The notes beneath the pieces are model-generated. The model saw only the letters and a list, made by a program, of their open reading frames with translations. It did no database searches and had not been told where the DNA came from. Made by a program: the position numbers and the translations under genes. This document shows positions 16,195 to 26,326 of a DNA stretch of 64,000 bases, in pieces (within the stretch, counting starts at the first letter, position 1; each line of letters begins with the position of its first letter). The stretch is taken from NCBI RefSeq assembly GCF_000428985.1, contig NZ_KE386828.1, forward strand, positions 1 through 64,000, given 5' to 3'. This DNA is from Marinobacterium litorale DSM 23545. Lineage in GTDB: Bacteria; Pseudomonadota; Gammaproteobacteria; Pseudomonadales; Balneatricaceae.

Positions 16195-17451
16195 ATGAAT
16201 GTAGAAGCGTACATGACCGAGCTGGGCAAACAGGCCCGAGCTGCCTCCCGTCTCATGGCACGGGCTGATACCGGCACCAAAAACCGGGCGCTAGACGCCA
16301 TGGCAGAAGCGCTGGATGCCGCCCGAGAACAGCTCAGTGAGGCGAATCGTAAAGATCTGGAGCAGGGCCGGGCTAATGGCCTGGACGCGGCGATGCTGGA
16401 CCGCCTTGAGCTGACACCAGCGCGTATCAATACGATGATTGAGGGTTTGCGTCAGGTCGCGGCGTTGCCGGATCCAATCGGTGGTATCACCGATATGAAC
16501 TACCGTCCATCCGGAATTCAGATCGGAAAAATGCGGGTGCCCCTTGGCGTTATTGGGATTATCTACGAATCCCGCCCCAACGTGACAGTGGAGGCGGCTA
16601 GCCTCTGCCTGAAATCGGGCAATGCGACAATCCTGCGAGGTGGCTCCGAAGCGATTAACTCCAACCACGCCATTGCTCGTTGCATCGCTCAGGGGCTGCA
16701 GGCCGCAGGACTGCCGGAAACCGCCGTGCAGGTGGTGGAAACGACAGACCGGTCGGCTGTAGGTGCCATGATCACCATGCCTGAGTATGTGGACGTCATT
16801 GTGCCCCGCGGCGGTAAAGGGCTGATTGAGCGGATCTCCAATGATGCGCGGGTACCGGTGATCAAGCATCTTGACGGTATCTGCCACGTTTACATTGACG
16901 ATCAGGCGGATCGTAGCAAGGCGCTGAATATTGCCGTTAATGCCAAAACCCACCGTTATGGCACCTGCAACACCATGGAAACGCTTCTGGTGAATCGGGC
17001 GATTGCCGCGGATGTGCTGCCCGAACTGGCCGATCGTTATGCCGAGATTGGCGTGGAGCTGCGCGGTTGCGAGGCGACCCGTGAGCTTTTGCCTCAGGCG
17101 CTGCCAGCCACTGATGAAGACTGGGCCACCGAGTATCTGGCGCCGGTGCTGGCGATCAGACTGGTGGAGGACATGGATGAGGCGATCGAGCATATCAATC
17201 ACTGGGGATCGCACCATACGGATGCCATCATCACCGAGAACTATACCCGCGCGCGGGCGTTCCTGAGGGAAGTAGACTCCAGTTCGGTGATGGTCAATGC
17301 CTCTACCCGCTTTGCCGATGGCTTTGAGTATGGGTTGGGCGCGGAGATTGGTATCTCCACCGATAAGATTCATGCACGGGGGCCCGTGGGGCTGGAAGGA
17401 CTGACGTCCCAGAAATATGTGGTTCTGGGCGATGGCCAGGTCCGGCAGTAG
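16195..17451 (+). CDS. proA: Gamma-glutamyl phosphate reductase (glutamate-5-semialdehyde dehydrogenase)
   Basis: ProA reduces gamma-glutamyl phosphate to glutamate-5-semialdehyde with NADPH, the second step of proline synthesis. The 418-residue product (E. coli 417) has the catalytic cysteine at residue 258 in [10 protein letters not shown]. It also has the conserved [17 protein letters not shown] and [17 protein letters not shown] blocks. The ATG at 16195 is taken because [18 protein letters not shown] aligns with the usual N-terminus; an upstream in-frame start at 16171 and a downstream ATG at 16213 are alternatives. It is the first gene of a long same-strand run and lies 3 nt before nadD. 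Confidence 0.97.
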   Translation: MNVEAYMTELGKQARAASRLMARADTGTKNRALDAMAEALDAAREQLSEANRKDLEQGRANGLDAAMLDRLELTPARINTMIEGLRQVAALPDPIGGITDMNYRPSGIQIGKMRVPLGVIGIIYESRPNVTVEAASLCLKSGNATILRGGSEAINSNHAIARCIAQGLQAAGLPETAVQVVETTDRSAVGAMITMPEYVDVIVPRGGKGLIERISNDARVPVIKHLDGICHVYIDDQADRSKALNIAVNAKTHRYGTCNTMETLLVNRAIAADVLPELADRYAEIGVELRGCEATRELLPQALPATDEDWATEYLAPVLAIRLVEDMDEAIEHINHWGSHHTDAIITENYTRARAFLREVDSSSVMVNASTRFADGFEYGLGAEIGISTDKIHARGPVGLEGLTSQKYVVLGDGQVRQ

Positions 17452-17454
17452 TCG

Positions 17455-18105
17455 ATGACGTTGAGCTCACCTTTTGTTTTTATGGGCGGGACATTTGATC
17501 CGGTCCATAACGGACATCTGCGCACGGCGCTGGAGATTCGGCAGTGGCTGGATGTGCCGGAGGTTTGTCTAATCCCGTCGAAAGTGCCGGTGCACCGCGA
17601 AGCGCCGGGTTGTACGTCGGAACAGCGTCTTGAAATGGTGCGTCTTGCCGTGGCGGGAGAACCTGCACTCACAGCCGACGCCCGTGAAATTCTCTCGGAT
17701 CAGCCTTCATACTCATTATTGACGTTGGAATCACTGCGCGAGGAACTCGGCCCGGGCAAATCACTCTGTATGGTTATGGGGATGGATGCCTATCTGACAC
17801 TTCCCGGCTGGCACCGGTGGGAGCGCTTTCTGGATCTATGCCATATTGTTGTGGTTGCTCGCCCCGGATACGACTACCGGCCGGAGGAGCATATGCGGCG
17901 GCTGACTGATCAGCATGCGGCGCGCTCAGCACAAGCACTCAAATCGAGCCCCTGTGGGTATGTTCTGATCCATGAATTGACCCCGCTGGGTATTTCAGCG
18001 ACCCAAGTTCGACAATTAATAACTCGGGGTGAGTCGCCCCGTTACCTGCTTCCAGACCCGGTCTGGGAGTACATTCAGACAAACAAGCTTTATGGCTTCC
18101 AATAG
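17455..18105 (+). CDS. nadD: Nicotinate-nucleotide adenylyltransferase
   Basis: NadD adenylates nicotinate mononucleotide to deamido-NAD in NAD synthesis. The 216-residue product has the nucleotidyltransferase signature [12 protein letters not shown] (residues 11-22), the segment [16 protein letters not shown], and the C-terminal [10 protein letters not shown] that corresponds to the ISSTxIR motif. Length matches the family. It starts 3 nt after the proA stop and is followed by rsfS after 16 nt, the standard gammaproteobacterial order proA-nadD-rsfS-rlmH. Confidence 0.96.
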   Translation: MTLSSPFVFMGGTFDPVHNGHLRTALEIRQWLDVPEVCLIPSKVPVHREAPGCTSEQRLEMVRLAVAGEPALTADAREILSDQPSYSLLTLESLREELGPGKSLCMVMGMDAYLTLPGWHRWERFLDLCHIVVVARPGYDYRPEEHMRRLTDQHAARSAQALKSSPCGYVLIHELTPLGISATQVRQLITRGESPRYLLPDPVWEYIQTNKLYGFQ

Positions 18106-18121
18106 AGGTACAGAAAACCCG

Positions 18122-18469
18122 ATGCAGATCGATCAGCTGGTCAACCTGGTGCAAGGCGCCCTTGACGATATGAAAGCGCGCGACGTCGTGACGCTGGATG
18201 TGACCGGAAAATCAAGTGTGACCGATTGGATGGTGGTCGCCAGTGGTACCTCCAAGCGCCACGTTATTTCGGTGGCTCAGGACGTGCTCGACAAGGTCAA
18301 GGAAGCGGGCCTTAAACCGGTCGGTGTAGAAGGGCAGGAAGCGGGCGACTGGGTACTGGTGGACCTGGGGGACGTGGTGGTTCACGTTATGATGCCGGAT
18401 GCACGCAGCTTCTATGATATCGAGCGGCTCTGGTCTTTCGATAATGACACAGAAGCGGCGGCTGAATAA
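18122..18469 (+). CDS. rsfS: Ribosomal silencing factor RsfS
   Basis: RsfS (formerly YbeB, Iojap family) binds protein uL14 on the 50S subunit and blocks joining with 30S when nutrients are short. The 115-residue product has the family core [19 protein letters not shown] and [20 protein letters not shown], followed by FYDIERLW. The ATG at 18122 fits the family start ([10 protein letters not shown]). Its Shine-Dalgarno is poor, with AGAGG 13 nt upstream overlapping the nadD stop, which suggests coupling. It is 2 nt from rlmH. Confidence 0.96.
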   Translation: MQIDQLVNLVQGALDDMKARDVVTLDVTGKSSVTDWMVVASGTSKRHVISVAQDVLDKVKEAGLKPVGVEGQEAGDWVLVDLGDVVVHVMMPDARSFYDIERLWSFDNDTEAAAE

Positions 18470-18471
18470 GC

Positions 18472-18939
18472 ATGAGAATCCGGCTGATTGCGGTTGGTGG
18501 CAAGATGCCGGGTTGGGTGACCGAGGGGTACGAGGAGTACACCCGTCGCCTGCCGGCGGACTTTCGTATAGAGCTCGTAGAACTGGCGCTGGGGCACCGG
18601 GGTAAAGGTGCCGATACCGCCCGTGCGATCCGTAGCGAGGGTGATGCCATGCTGGCCGCAATTGGTAAAGGTGATCGAGTGGTTGCGCTTACCGTAGATG
18701 GGCGCTCCTGGTCCACGGAAAAACTGGCCGAGCAAGCGGAACAATGGCGTATGTCCGGTCAAAACCTGTCTCTGCTGGTGGGCGGGCCTGATGGCCTGGA
18801 CCCACGCTGCGTGGCAGCAGCCGATCAAAAGTGGTCATTGTCTGCCCTGACATTACCTCATCCGCTGGTCAGAATCGTGCTGGCCGAACAGCTTTACCGG
18901 GCCTGGACCTTGCTCCATGGCCATCCATACCACAAGTAG
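18472..18939 (+). CDS. rlmH: 23S rRNA pseudouridine-1915 N3-methyltransferase
   Basis: RlmH is a small SPOUT-class, S-adenosylmethionine-dependent methyltransferase that methylates pseudouridine 1915 in helix 69 of 23S rRNA on the assembled ribosome. The 155-residue product is exactly the E. coli length. It has the knot residues [10 protein letters not shown] and the C-terminal [16 protein letters not shown] and HPYHK typical of the family. It follows rsfS after 2 nt, the conserved pairing of the two ribosome-associated genes. Confidence 0.97.
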   Translation: MRIRLIAVGGKMPGWVTEGYEEYTRRLPADFRIELVELALGHRGKGADTARAIRSEGDAMLAAIGKGDRVVALTVDGRSWSTEKLAEQAEQWRMSGQNLSLLVGGPDGLDPRCVAAADQKWSLSALTLPHPLVRIVLAEQLYRAWTLLHGHPYHK

Positions 18940-18948
18940 CGCTTGACG

Positions 18949-20832
18949 ATGTCCCCTTTCGAGCGCCTCAAAGACTACTCCCAGGAAAGCATCACCTTCA
19001 CCAACCGCGCGGTGGTGGCGTTGGTGATTGTCATCCTGATGATGGGCATTCTGGTTGCCCGGGTCTACTTTCTGCAGGTCGTCGAGCATGATCGCTATGC
19101 GGCGATCTCGGAGAATAACCGGGTTCAGCTGCAGCCGGTGGCGCCACGACGCGGATTGATCTACGACCGCAACGGCATATTACTTGCCGATAACCGGCCC
19201 AACTTCAGCCTGACACTGCTGAAAGAGGAGGTGAGCGACCTGGATGCCACCATCGCGCGTATTGGTGAAATTGTCGAGCTGGATGAGGCCGAGGTGGAGC
19301 GATTTAAGCGGCGTTTGAATCAGCGGCGTCGCCCCTTTACTTCCGTCCCGCTTAAGTTCGGCCTGACCGAGCAGGAGATCGCCAGAATTTCCGTCGACTA
19401 TCACGAGTTGCCCGGTGTACAGGTGGAGGCGGATCTGGTTCGGTACTACCCCTTCGGCGGCTCGCTGGTCCACGCGCTGGGGTATGTGGGGCGGATTAAC
19501 GAGCGCGAATTAGCGCGGTTGGATCCGGAAAATTATGCGGCGACTCACTACATCGGCAAGCTGGGTGTTGAGAACTACTATGAGCCGATACTGCATGGCC
19601 GGGTTGGCTTCCAGAAGGTGGAAACCAACGCTCGTGGCCGCGTACTGCGAGTGCTCGAGAGTCAGGACCCGGTACCGGGTGTGGATATTCAGCTCAGTCT
19701 GGATCTGCGTCTCCAGCAGTTCGCCGAGGAGTTGATCGCTGGGGAACGTGCCTCGGTGGTAGCCATCGAGCCAAAAACGGGTGAGATTCTGGCGCTGGTG
19801 AGTACCCCGGGTTATGACCCCAATCTGTTTGTAACGGGTATCTCCAGCAAGGATTACGCAGAACTGCGTGAATCCCCTGATCTGCCATTGTACAACCGCG
19901 CGATCCGTGGCCGTTACCCTCCTGGCTCCACGTTAAAGCCTTTCACCGCGCTATCGGCCATCGACAGTGGCTCGGTACCCCTGACCCATCGGGTCTGGGA
20001 CCCCGGTTTCTATCAGCTGAGTAAAGGGGGGCGTCGCTACCGGGACTGGAAACGCGGTGGTCACGGTTGGGTCGATCTCAATCACGCGCTGGCTGAATCC
20101 TGTGATGTCTGGTTCTATGATGCCGGCTACCGAACCGGTATCGATAACATGTCCGATTATCTGGGCCGCTTCGGTTTTGGTCAGGTTACCAGTCTTGATC
20201 TGCCGGAAGCGGATGATGCACTGCTGCCTTCCCGTGACTGGAAGCGGGGGCGTTACAATCAAGCCTGGTATCCGGGGGATTCTCTCAACCTCAGTATCGG
20301 CCAGGGCTATATGCTTGCTACGCCTCTACAGTTGGCGACTGCCACCGCGGTGTTGGCCAATCGCGGTCAGTGGGTGCGTCCGCGGATGATTCAGGGTGTT
20401 GTTGGTGACGGTGAGGCGCCCAATCTGACAGATCTCGAACCGCCTGAGCCGCTGCCGGCGGACGTTACCCTGAATAATCCGGCACACTGGGAACCGGTGA
20501 TCCAGGGAATGGTCAACGTGATGCACAGCAACTACGGTACCGCGCGCCGCTCGGCCAAGGGAGCTCAATATACCATGGCAGGAAAGACAGGCACCGCCCA
20601 GGTGGTGGGGATCGCCCAGGATGCCGAATATGATTCCGAAGCACTGGCCGAGCGCCACCGTGACCACGCGTTGTTCGTGGCTTTTGCACCGGTGGAAGAT
20701 CCGCAAATTGCGGTCGCGGTGGTGGTTGAGAATGGTGAAGGGGGTTCCAGCACTGCGGCGCCGGTGGCCCGCGAGGTACTCGATGCTTGGCTGGTGGGCG
20801 ATTATGAGAACGGCCTCAAGGAGAAGCCATGA
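18949..20832 (+). CDS. mrdA: Penicillin-binding protein 2, elongasome transpeptidase
   Basis: PBP2 is the transpeptidase that crosslinks peptidoglycan during lateral growth, in complex with RodA. The 627-residue protein has one N-terminal membrane anchor (residues 24-44, around VVALVIVILMMGILVARVYF), a pedestal domain beginning RRGLIYDRNG, and the penicillin-binding domain. That domain carries the active Ser327 in PPGSTLKP, the SCD motif at 384-386 and KTG starting at Lys546. The ATG at 18949 is preferred to an in-frame TTG at 18943. It overlaps mrdB by ATGA. Confidence 0.97.
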   Translation: MSPFERLKDYSQESITFTNRAVVALVIVILMMGILVARVYFLQVVEHDRYAAISENNRVQLQPVAPRRGLIYDRNGILLADNRPNFSLTLLKEEVSDLDATIARIGEIVELDEAEVERFKRRLNQRRRPFTSVPLKFGLTEQEIARISVDYHELPGVQVEADLVRYYPFGGSLVHALGYVGRINERELARLDPENYAATHYIGKLGVENYYEPILHGRVGFQKVETNARGRVLRVLESQDPVPGVDIQLSLDLRLQQFAEELIAGERASVVAIEPKTGEILALVSTPGYDPNLFVTGISSKDYAELRESPDLPLYNRAIRGRYPPGSTLKPFTALSAIDSGSVPLTHRVWDPGFYQLSKGGRRYRDWKRGGHGWVDLNHALAESCDVWFYDAGYRTGIDNMSDYLGRFGFGQVTSLDLPEADDALLPSRDWKRGRYNQAWYPGDSLNLSIGQGYMLATPLQLATATAVLANRGQWVRPRMIQGVVGDGEAPNLTDLEPPEPLPADVTLNNPAHWEPVIQGMVNVMHSNYGTARRSAKGAQYTMAGKTGTAQVVGIAQDAEYDSEALAERHRDHALFVAFAPVEDPQIAVAVVVENGEGGSSTAAPVAREVLDAWLVGDYENGLKEKP

Positions 20833-21971
20833 GTCAGCGTGATTTTCAGCGCACGCTCTCCGACAGCTCGGCACACCTGAGCCGTCCCACCGGATGGTGG
20901 AGTTACACCCATCTGGATGTCTGGCTGTTGATGCTGCTGCTGGCGCTGTGTGGATATGGACTGTTTGTTCTCTACAGCGCATCGGGACAGGACTGGGGAT
21001 ATGTACAGCGCCAGGCGATTCGAATGGGCGCCGGCTTCGCTGTGATGATTGTGCTTGCCCAGTTAAGGCCTCGCACCTTTCAGCGTCTGGGGCCCTGGGC
21101 ATACGCGGCCGGATGTGCATTGCTGGTGGCTGTGCTCCTGTTTGGTGTCGGCGCTAAGGGCGCGCAGCGTTGGATCGAGCTGAGCGGGTTCCGGTTCCAG
21201 CCCTCGGAAATCCTCAAGCTGGTATTGCCGTTGATGGTGGCGGGATACCTGGCTCGCAAAGCCTTACCTCCCAGTTTTCCGCGGTTGTTGATCGCGTTGG
21301 CGTTAATCGGCGTGCCCACAGCACTGATTATGAAACAGCCGGATCTGGGTACCTCGTTGTTGATCGCCGCATCCGGTGTGTTTGTGATCCTGCTATCGGG
21401 TGTCTACTGGCGCTGGATCTTCCTGGCGGGTGCGCTGGCAGCAGCGGCGCTGCCCGGCTTATGGATGATCATGAAAGAGTATCAGCGTCAGCGAGTGCTT
21501 ACTTTTCTTGATCCGGAAAGTGATCCGTTGGGTGCCGGTTGGAACATTATCCAGTCCAAAACGGCAATTGGCTCCGGCGGACTTTCCGGTAAAGGATGGC
21601 TGCATGGTACCCAGTCGCAGCTGGACTTTCTGCCGGAGTCACACACCGACTTTATCATCGCGGTCATTGGTGAAGAGTTGGGGATGACCGGCGTTATCGT
21701 TTTGCTGGCGCTCTATTTATTGATTATCGGCCGTGGTCTGTTTATCGCCGTACAGGCTCAGGATAGTTTTGCGCGGCTAGTGGCCGGTAGCGTGACGCTG
21801 ACTTTTTTTGTTTATGTTTTCGTCAATATCGGCATGGTAAGTGGGCTTTTGCCGGTGGTGGGTGTGCCTCTACCGATGGTCAGTTATGGGGGGACTTCCA
21901 TCGTTACGCTGATGGCTGGGTTTGGCATATTGATGTCGGTGCAGACCCATCGTCAGATGCTTGTCCGCTGA
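20829..21971 (+). CDS. mrdB: Rod-shape peptidoglycan glycosyltransferase RodA (MrdB)
   Basis: RodA is the SEDS-family glycosyltransferase that polymerises lipid II for side-wall growth, paired with PBP2. The 380-residue protein has about ten membrane segments. It has the SEDS motifs FQPSEILKLVLPL and KQPDLGTSLLIA, the extracellular loop GSGGLSGKGWLHGTQSQLDFLPESHTDF (given here as a reference region around residue 250), and VPLPMVSYGGTS near the end. Its start overlaps the mrdA stop, so the two are translationally coupled. Length matches E. coli RodA (370). Confidence 0.96.
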   Translation: MSQRDFQRTLSDSSAHLSRPTGWWSYTHLDVWLLMLLLALCGYGLFVLYSASGQDWGYVQRQAIRMGAGFAVMIVLAQLRPRTFQRLGPWAYAAGCALLVAVLLFGVGAKGAQRWIELSGFRFQPSEILKLVLPLMVAGYLARKALPPSFPRLLIALALIGVPTALIMKQPDLGTSLLIAASGVFVILLSGVYWRWIFLAGALAAAALPGLWMIMKEYQRQRVLTFLDPESDPLGAGWNIIQSKTAIGSGGLSGKGWLHGTQSQLDFLPESHTDFIIAVIGEELGMTGVIVLLALYLLIIGRGLFIAVQAQDSFARLVAGSVTLTFFVYVFVNIGMVSGLLPVVGVPLPMVSYGGTSIVTLMAGFGILMSVQTHRQMLVR

Positions 21972-22032
21972 CAGTTTACTTGTTCTGCAGGCATAATGGT
22001 GCTGCAGGGAATCCAGCTTCAGGAGTTGCCAA

Positions 22033-23028
22033 ATGAACACCCCGATACGCGCTTTAGTCACTGCGGGTCTGCTTGCACTGGGTATCACCTCGGTATCCGT
22101 TCACGCGGCTGACAATTACGATCAACGGGCGGAAGCCGAAACGCTGTATAAGAACCTGGAGGCGCAGGGGTTTAAGCGCGCCCAGGTCGCGGAGATCCTG
22201 GCCGATGCCAGCCGGCAGGAGTCGATTCTGCGTGCCATGTCTCGTCCTGCCGAGCGACGTCTGACCTGGGGCGAATACCGGGCTATATTTGTTGAGCCCA
22301 AGCGGATCAAGCAGGGTGTGGCGTTCTGGCAAGAGCATGCCGATACCCTGGCTCGCGCCGAACAGGAATATGGTGTTCCGGCCGAAATTATTGTCGCAAT
22401 TATCGGGGTTGAGACCCGCTATGGTCGGATCATGGGGAGTTACCGGGTCTTGGATGCACTCGCGACACTGGGGTTTGATTATCCTCGGCGAAGCCAGTTT
22501 TTTCTGGGTCAGCTCGAACACTATCTACTGATGACCCGAGAAGAGGGTATCGAGCCAGGTACGCTGAAAGGCTCATACGCCGGTGCTATGGGGTTTGGCC
22601 AGTTTATCCCCTCTAGCTTCCGTCATTACGCGGTGGACTTTGATGGTGACGGCAAGCGCAATATCTGGCAGAACCCGGTAGATGCGATCGGCAGCGTGGC
22701 GAACTATTTCCACGAGCACGGTTGGAAACAGGGCGAGCCGGTACGCAGCAATGTAGTGATCGGCCAGCCTGCGCAGGATGGCTGGTTCAATGCCGATCTG
22801 AAACCGGAAGTTACACTGGCACAGTGGGCCGAGCGTGATATCCATACCCGTCATGGGATCGATCTGGCACAGCCGGCTACGCTGATGCGGCTGGAGATGG
22901 AAGATGGTGATCACTACTGGTTCGGCTTGCATAACTTCTACGTGATCACGCGCTATAACCACAGTCGGCTGTACGCCATGGCTGTGTATGAGTTGAGCCA
23001 GGCGATTCGCGAAGCGATGCCCAACTGA
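22033..23028 (+). CDS. mltB: Lytic murein transglycosylase B
   Basis: MltB cleaves the MurNAc-GlcNAc bond of peptidoglycan and makes 1,6-anhydro ends. The 331-residue product has a signal peptide (residues 1-25, ending SVHAA) with no lipobox. It is therefore the soluble periplasmic type seen in pseudomonads rather than the E. coli lipoprotein. The catalytic Glu127 is in IIGVETRYGR, and the family blocks YAGAMGFGQFIPSSFRHYAVDFDGDG (about residues 186-211) and NPVDAIGSVANYF are intact. It lies 61 nt after mrdB and 16 nt before rlpA. Confidence 0.95.
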   Translation: MNTPIRALVTAGLLALGITSVSVHAADNYDQRAEAETLYKNLEAQGFKRAQVAEILADASRQESILRAMSRPAERRLTWGEYRAIFVEPKRIKQGVAFWQEHADTLARAEQEYGVPAEIIVAIIGVETRYGRIMGSYRVLDALATLGFDYPRRSQFFLGQLEHYLLMTREEGIEPGTLKGSYAGAMGFGQFIPSSFRHYAVDFDGDGKRNIWQNPVDAIGSVANYFHEHGWKQGEPVRSNVVIGQPAQDGWFNADLKPEVTLAQWAERDIHTRHGIDLAQPATLMRLEMEDGDHYWFGLHNFYVITRYNHSRLYAMAVYELSQAIREAMPN

Positions 23029-23044
23029 GCAAGAGGGCTTAGAG

Positions 23045-23902
23045 ATGTGGCGGCGAGCGTTTTTCCTCTCCTTGATGCTGGGCCTCCTTGGAGGCTGCGC
23101 CGGGAAGGTTGATGATAACAGCGGACGTTATGCCATGAAGCATGACCGTTATCCCGATCGCCCTGCTGACGTGTCTGATGTGCCTGACGCCGTTCCGCGG
23201 GTAGAGCCGATAAGCCGTGGTGGCAACAAAAGCCCGTATCGAGTGTTGGGCAAAAACTACCACGTGCTGGCCAGTGCCAGCGGTTACCGTGAGCGCGGCA
23301 CAGCGTCCTGGTATGGGGAGAAGTTCCACGGGCACAAAACCTCCAATGGCGAGGTTTACGACATGTACAAGATGTCCGCTGCGCACAAAAGCCTGCCATT
23401 ACCGACTTACGCCCGCATAACCAATCTGGACAATGGCCGCCAGGTCATTGTTCGGGTTAATGACCGCGGGCCCTTCCATGGCAACCGTTTGATCGATCTC
23501 TCCTATGCGGCGGCGGCGCGCCTGGATATGTTGAAACATGGCACCGCACGGGTCGAAGTTGAAGCGATCGATCCGCTGACCTGGAACAGTCGCTCGGTGG
23601 TGGCCAATGCCACGCAAACATCGACATCGGCGCCCGTACCGGAGAGCCCGGTGCCTGAAACGAGTGTTGCCGGGCGCTTCCTACAGGTGGGCGCCTATTC
23701 GTCAGAGGCGGCAGCCCAGCGTGTGGTAGCAGGTCTCGGTGCCGCGGCTTTGGCTGAACCTGCCATGGTGCGTGCGGTGGAACGAGGCGGGCGCACGCTC
23801 TATCGTGTACTCGTCGGTCCTTTGCGTGGTGCTGCCGATGATCTGGTATCCCAGGTCCAGGCGGCAGGCCATCCGTCACCGATCTTGGTAAACTACCCCT
23901 GA
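23045..23902 (+). CDS. rlpA: RlpA septal-ring lytic transglycosylase with SPOR domain
   Basis: RlpA is an outer-membrane lipoprotein that, in Pseudomonas aeruginosa, cleaves naked glycans without stem peptides at the septum. The 285-residue product has the lipobox LGGC (Cys18). A double-psi beta-barrel domain starts GTASWYGEKFHGHKTSNGE and continues to IVRVNDRGPF. After a short proline/serine linker comes a C-terminal SPOR domain (about residues 212-283, starting RFLQVGAYSSEAAA) that binds septal glycans. It sits between mltB and dacA in a peptidoglycan-remodelling run. Confidence 0.95.
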   Translation: MWRRAFFLSLMLGLLGGCAGKVDDNSGRYAMKHDRYPDRPADVSDVPDAVPRVEPISRGGNKSPYRVLGKNYHVLASASGYRERGTASWYGEKFHGHKTSNGEVYDMYKMSAAHKSLPLPTYARITNLDNGRQVIVRVNDRGPFHGNRLIDLSYAAAARLDMLKHGTARVEVEAIDPLTWNSRSVVANATQTSTSAPVPESPVPETSVAGRFLQVGAYSSEAAAQRVVAGLGAAALAEPAMVRAVERGGRTLYRVLVGPLRGAADDLVSQVQAAGHPSPILVNYP

Positions 23903-23969
23903 TGGATACGACCGGGGAACGAATGGGCCCGGTTCGGGTCCATCTGACGTTGCTTTTAATGACCCGAAG

Positions 23970-25145
23970 ATGAGAACCATGCTGAAGAGATTCCCGCGCT
24001 CCTGGACCCATCTATTTACGTTTGTTGCTCTGCTGTTGTTGTCCCTGCAGTTGAAAGCGGCTGATATGATTCCGGCACCACCTCAGATCGGTGCTACGGC
24101 TTATCTGGTGATGGACGCCGACACCGGCGAAGTGCTGCTCGCCAAGAATGAAAACGAGCGCTTCGCACCAGCCAGCCTGACCAAGATGATGACCAGCTAT
24201 ATCGTTGAATACGAGATTGCACGGAACAACATCGGTGAGGACGATATGGTTCCCGTCAGCGAGAAAGCATGGCGCACACCGGGCTCGCGCATGTTTATTC
24301 GTGAGGGAACCCAAGTGCGATTGGGCGATCTGCTGCGCGGTGTGATTATCCAGTCCGGTAACGATGCGTCTGTGGCGTTGGCTGAATATATCGCCGGTGG
24401 AGAGCGTGCGTTTGCCGATCTGATGAACCAGCATGCTTCGATGCTGGGGCTCAAAAATACTCAGTTTCGCAATGCTACCGGCCTGCCGGACCCGGAACAT
24501 TACTCGTCACCCCATGACCTTGCGATGATTGGGCGGGCGTTGATCCAGCGGTTTCCGGAACACTACTCCATCTACTCGGAGAAGTACTTCACCTACAATG
24601 AAATCCGACAGCCTAACCGTAATCGGCTACTGTGGCGTGATGACAGCGTGGATGGCATAAAAACCGGCCATACCGATGAAGCGGGCTACTGCCTGGTTGC
24701 GTCCGCCAAGCGTGATGACATGCGCCTGATTACTGTGGTGCTGGGCACCTCCAGCGAGGAGGCCCGGGCTCAGGAAACCCAGAAGCTACTCTCCTACGCG
24801 TTCCGCTTCTACCGTACCCACAAACTCTATAACGCCGGTCAGGTGCTGAACCAGGCCCGTGTCTGGGGCGGGGCGACCAATCAGGTACGCCTGGGGCTTG
24901 ATGAAGCGCTTTCTGTCACTATCCCGCGCGGGCAGCGAGACCAGTTGGGCGCTAACCTGGACCTGAACCCAGTGATCAAGGCGCCCATCGCTCGTGGCCA
25001 GGAAGTGGGCCGGGTTGTTGTTGAACTGGCCGGCGAAGAGGTTAAGTCCGTTCCGCTGGTCGCGCTGGAAGCGGTGCCCGAAGGGGGACTGTTCAAGCGG
25101 ATCTGGGACGAGATCGTGCTGTTCTTTACCAGCCTGTTCAAATAG
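23970..25145 (+). CDS. dacA: D-alanyl-D-alanine carboxypeptidase (PBP5/6 type)
   Basis: DacA trims the terminal D-alanine from peptidoglycan pentapeptides in the periplasm. The 391-residue product has a signal peptide ending at LQLKAA and the active-site motifs Ser69-LTK72, SGN (129-131) and KTG (from Lys231). The C-terminal beta-domain ends in an amphipathic helix (FKRIWDEIVLFFTSLFK) that anchors it to the inner membrane. Two ATGs (23970, 23979) are possible; neither has a strong ribosome-binding site, so the start is uncertain by three codons. The next gene, a D-amino acid aminotransferase, fits this D-alanine context. Confidence 0.95.
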   Translation: MRTMLKRFPRSWTHLFTFVALLLLSLQLKAADMIPAPPQIGATAYLVMDADTGEVLLAKNENERFAPASLTKMMTSYIVEYEIARNNIGEDDMVPVSEKAWRTPGSRMFIREGTQVRLGDLLRGVIIQSGNDASVALAEYIAGGERAFADLMNQHASMLGLKNTQFRNATGLPDPEHYSSPHDLAMIGRALIQRFPEHYSIYSEKYFTYNEIRQPNRNRLLWRDDSVDGIKTGHTDEAGYCLVASAKRDDMRLITVVLGTSSEEARAQETQKLLSYAFRFYRTHKLYNAGQVLNQARVWGGATNQVRLGLDEALSVTIPRGQRDQLGANLDLNPVIKAPIARGQEVGRVVVELAGEEVKSVPLVALEAVPEGGLFKRIWDEIVLFFTSLFK

Positions 25146-25187
25146 GGGCATGACCGCCCCTTGAACTTTGCATAAGGGGACGCATTT

Positions 25188-26051
25188 ATGAGTCGGGAGA
25201 TCGTTTATCTTAACGGCGAGTTCTTGCCCGCGGACCAGGCTCGAATCTCGGTGTTTGATCGTGGTTTCCTGTTTGGCGACAGCGTCTACGAGGTTATACC
25301 CTACTACCGTGGGGTCAGCTTCCGGCTCGAACAGCACCTGAAGCGTCTTGGGCATAGCCTGGCTGCATTACGTATACCGCTGGCGCTGGACTGGCCCGGA
25401 GTGCTGAATGAGCTGGTAGCGCTCAACGGTGGCGGCAATCTATCGGTTTACCTGCAGGTCACCCGAGGTGACGCGGGGCGCCGGACGCCGGTATACGATG
25501 ACTCGATGCACCCCACCTGCTTTGCCTGTTGCAACCCGATCCGCGACATCTACGCGGCGGGACCTGATGGTATTGAGGGGATCGCCGTACTGGTAACCGC
25601 TGATCTGCGCTGGCACCGCTGTGACATCAAGGCTAATGGCTTGTTGCCCAATATTTTGGTGCTGCAGCAGGCCAGGGAGGCCGGAGCCCAGGAAGCGCTG
25701 ATGATTCGTGAAGGTATTTTGACCGAAGGCGGATCCTCCAATCTGTTTCTGGTGAAGTGCGGGGTACTTTATACCCCTAAGCTGAGCTCGGAAATTCTGG
25801 GTGGCACCACCCGTGAGCTGGTTCTGGAGCTGGCGCGCGAGGCCGGTATCCCCTATCAGGAAACGGACCTCAGTTATGAAAATTTGCTCGACGCGGATGA
25901 AGTATGGATATCCAGCTCCACTCGAGCCGTAGTACCGGTATTGGAAGTGGATGGCAGGCCGGTTGGGGCGGGTGTTAAAGGCCCGCTCTGGCGCAGGATG
26001 TTTGAGCTTTTCAGCCAGTTCCATCACCGCTTAATGACCGGAGAGAATTGA
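25188..26051 (+). CDS. dat: D-amino acid aminotransferase (class IV, PLP)
   Basis: A 287-residue fold-type IV PLP aminotransferase, which makes or recycles D-glutamate and D-alanine. The catalytic lysine is Lys148 in RCDIKANGLLPNIL. The start MSREIVYLNGEFLPADQARI, FDRGFLFGDSVYEV, TEGGSSNLF and ILGGTTRELV are typical of D-alanine transaminase. A branched-chain aminotransferase or aminodeoxychorismate lyase is less likely given RCDIK and the location between dacA and ybeD-lipB, where dat is found in pseudomonads and relatives. Its TGA shares one base with the ybeD ATG. Confidence 0.9.
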   Translation: MSREIVYLNGEFLPADQARISVFDRGFLFGDSVYEVIPYYRGVSFRLEQHLKRLGHSLAALRIPLALDWPGVLNELVALNGGGNLSVYLQVTRGDAGRRTPVYDDSMHPTCFACCNPIRDIYAAGPDGIEGIAVLVTADLRWHRCDIKANGLLPNILVLQQAREAGAQEALMIREGILTEGGSSNLFLVKCGVLYTPKLSSEILGGTTRELVLELAREAGIPYQETDLSYENLLDADEVWISSSTRAVVPVLEVDGRPVGAGVKGPLWRRMFELFSQFHHRLMTGEN

Positions 26052-26326
26052 TGAGTCAAAACCCCGAACCGCCCAAGATTGAATTCCCCTGCGAGGATTA
26101 CCCGATCAAGGTGGTGGGTCACAATGAAGATGATTTCCGTGGTTTTGTGATCGAAACCGTGCAGATCCACGCGCCCGACTTAGATATTACGAAAGTGACT
26201 GTTGCCGAGAGCCGGACCGGTAAATACCTGTCGGTACGCCTGGCGATCACCGCGACCGGTGAAGAGCAGCTACAGCGGTTGCATGAGGAGCTCAAAGCTT
26301 CGGGCCGTGTTCAGACGGTTTTATGA
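26051..26326 (+). CDS. ybeD: YbeD-family protein (DUF493)
   Basis: A 91-residue member of the DUF493/YbeD family, small ferredoxin-like alpha/beta proteins with an ACT-like fold and no settled function. The block [18 protein letters not shown] at the N-terminus and the C-terminal [19 protein letters not shown] pattern are characteristic. The ATG at 26051 overlaps the dat stop (TGATG) and has GGAGAG 5 nt upstream. It ends overlapping lipB. The ybeD-lipB-lipA order is widely conserved, which suggests a role linked to lipoylation or D-amino acid metabolism, but this is unproven. Confidence 0.93.
   Translation: MSQNPEPPKIEFPCEDYPIKVVGHNEDDFRGFVIETVQIHAPDLDITKVTVAESRTGKYLSVRLAITATGEEQLQRLHEELKASGRVQTVL

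Noticed and set aside
16291-17373. A 360-codon minus-strand frame inside proA
   Set aside because: It is antisense to an unmistakable ProA and its translation is rich in H, R and Q with no family similarity.
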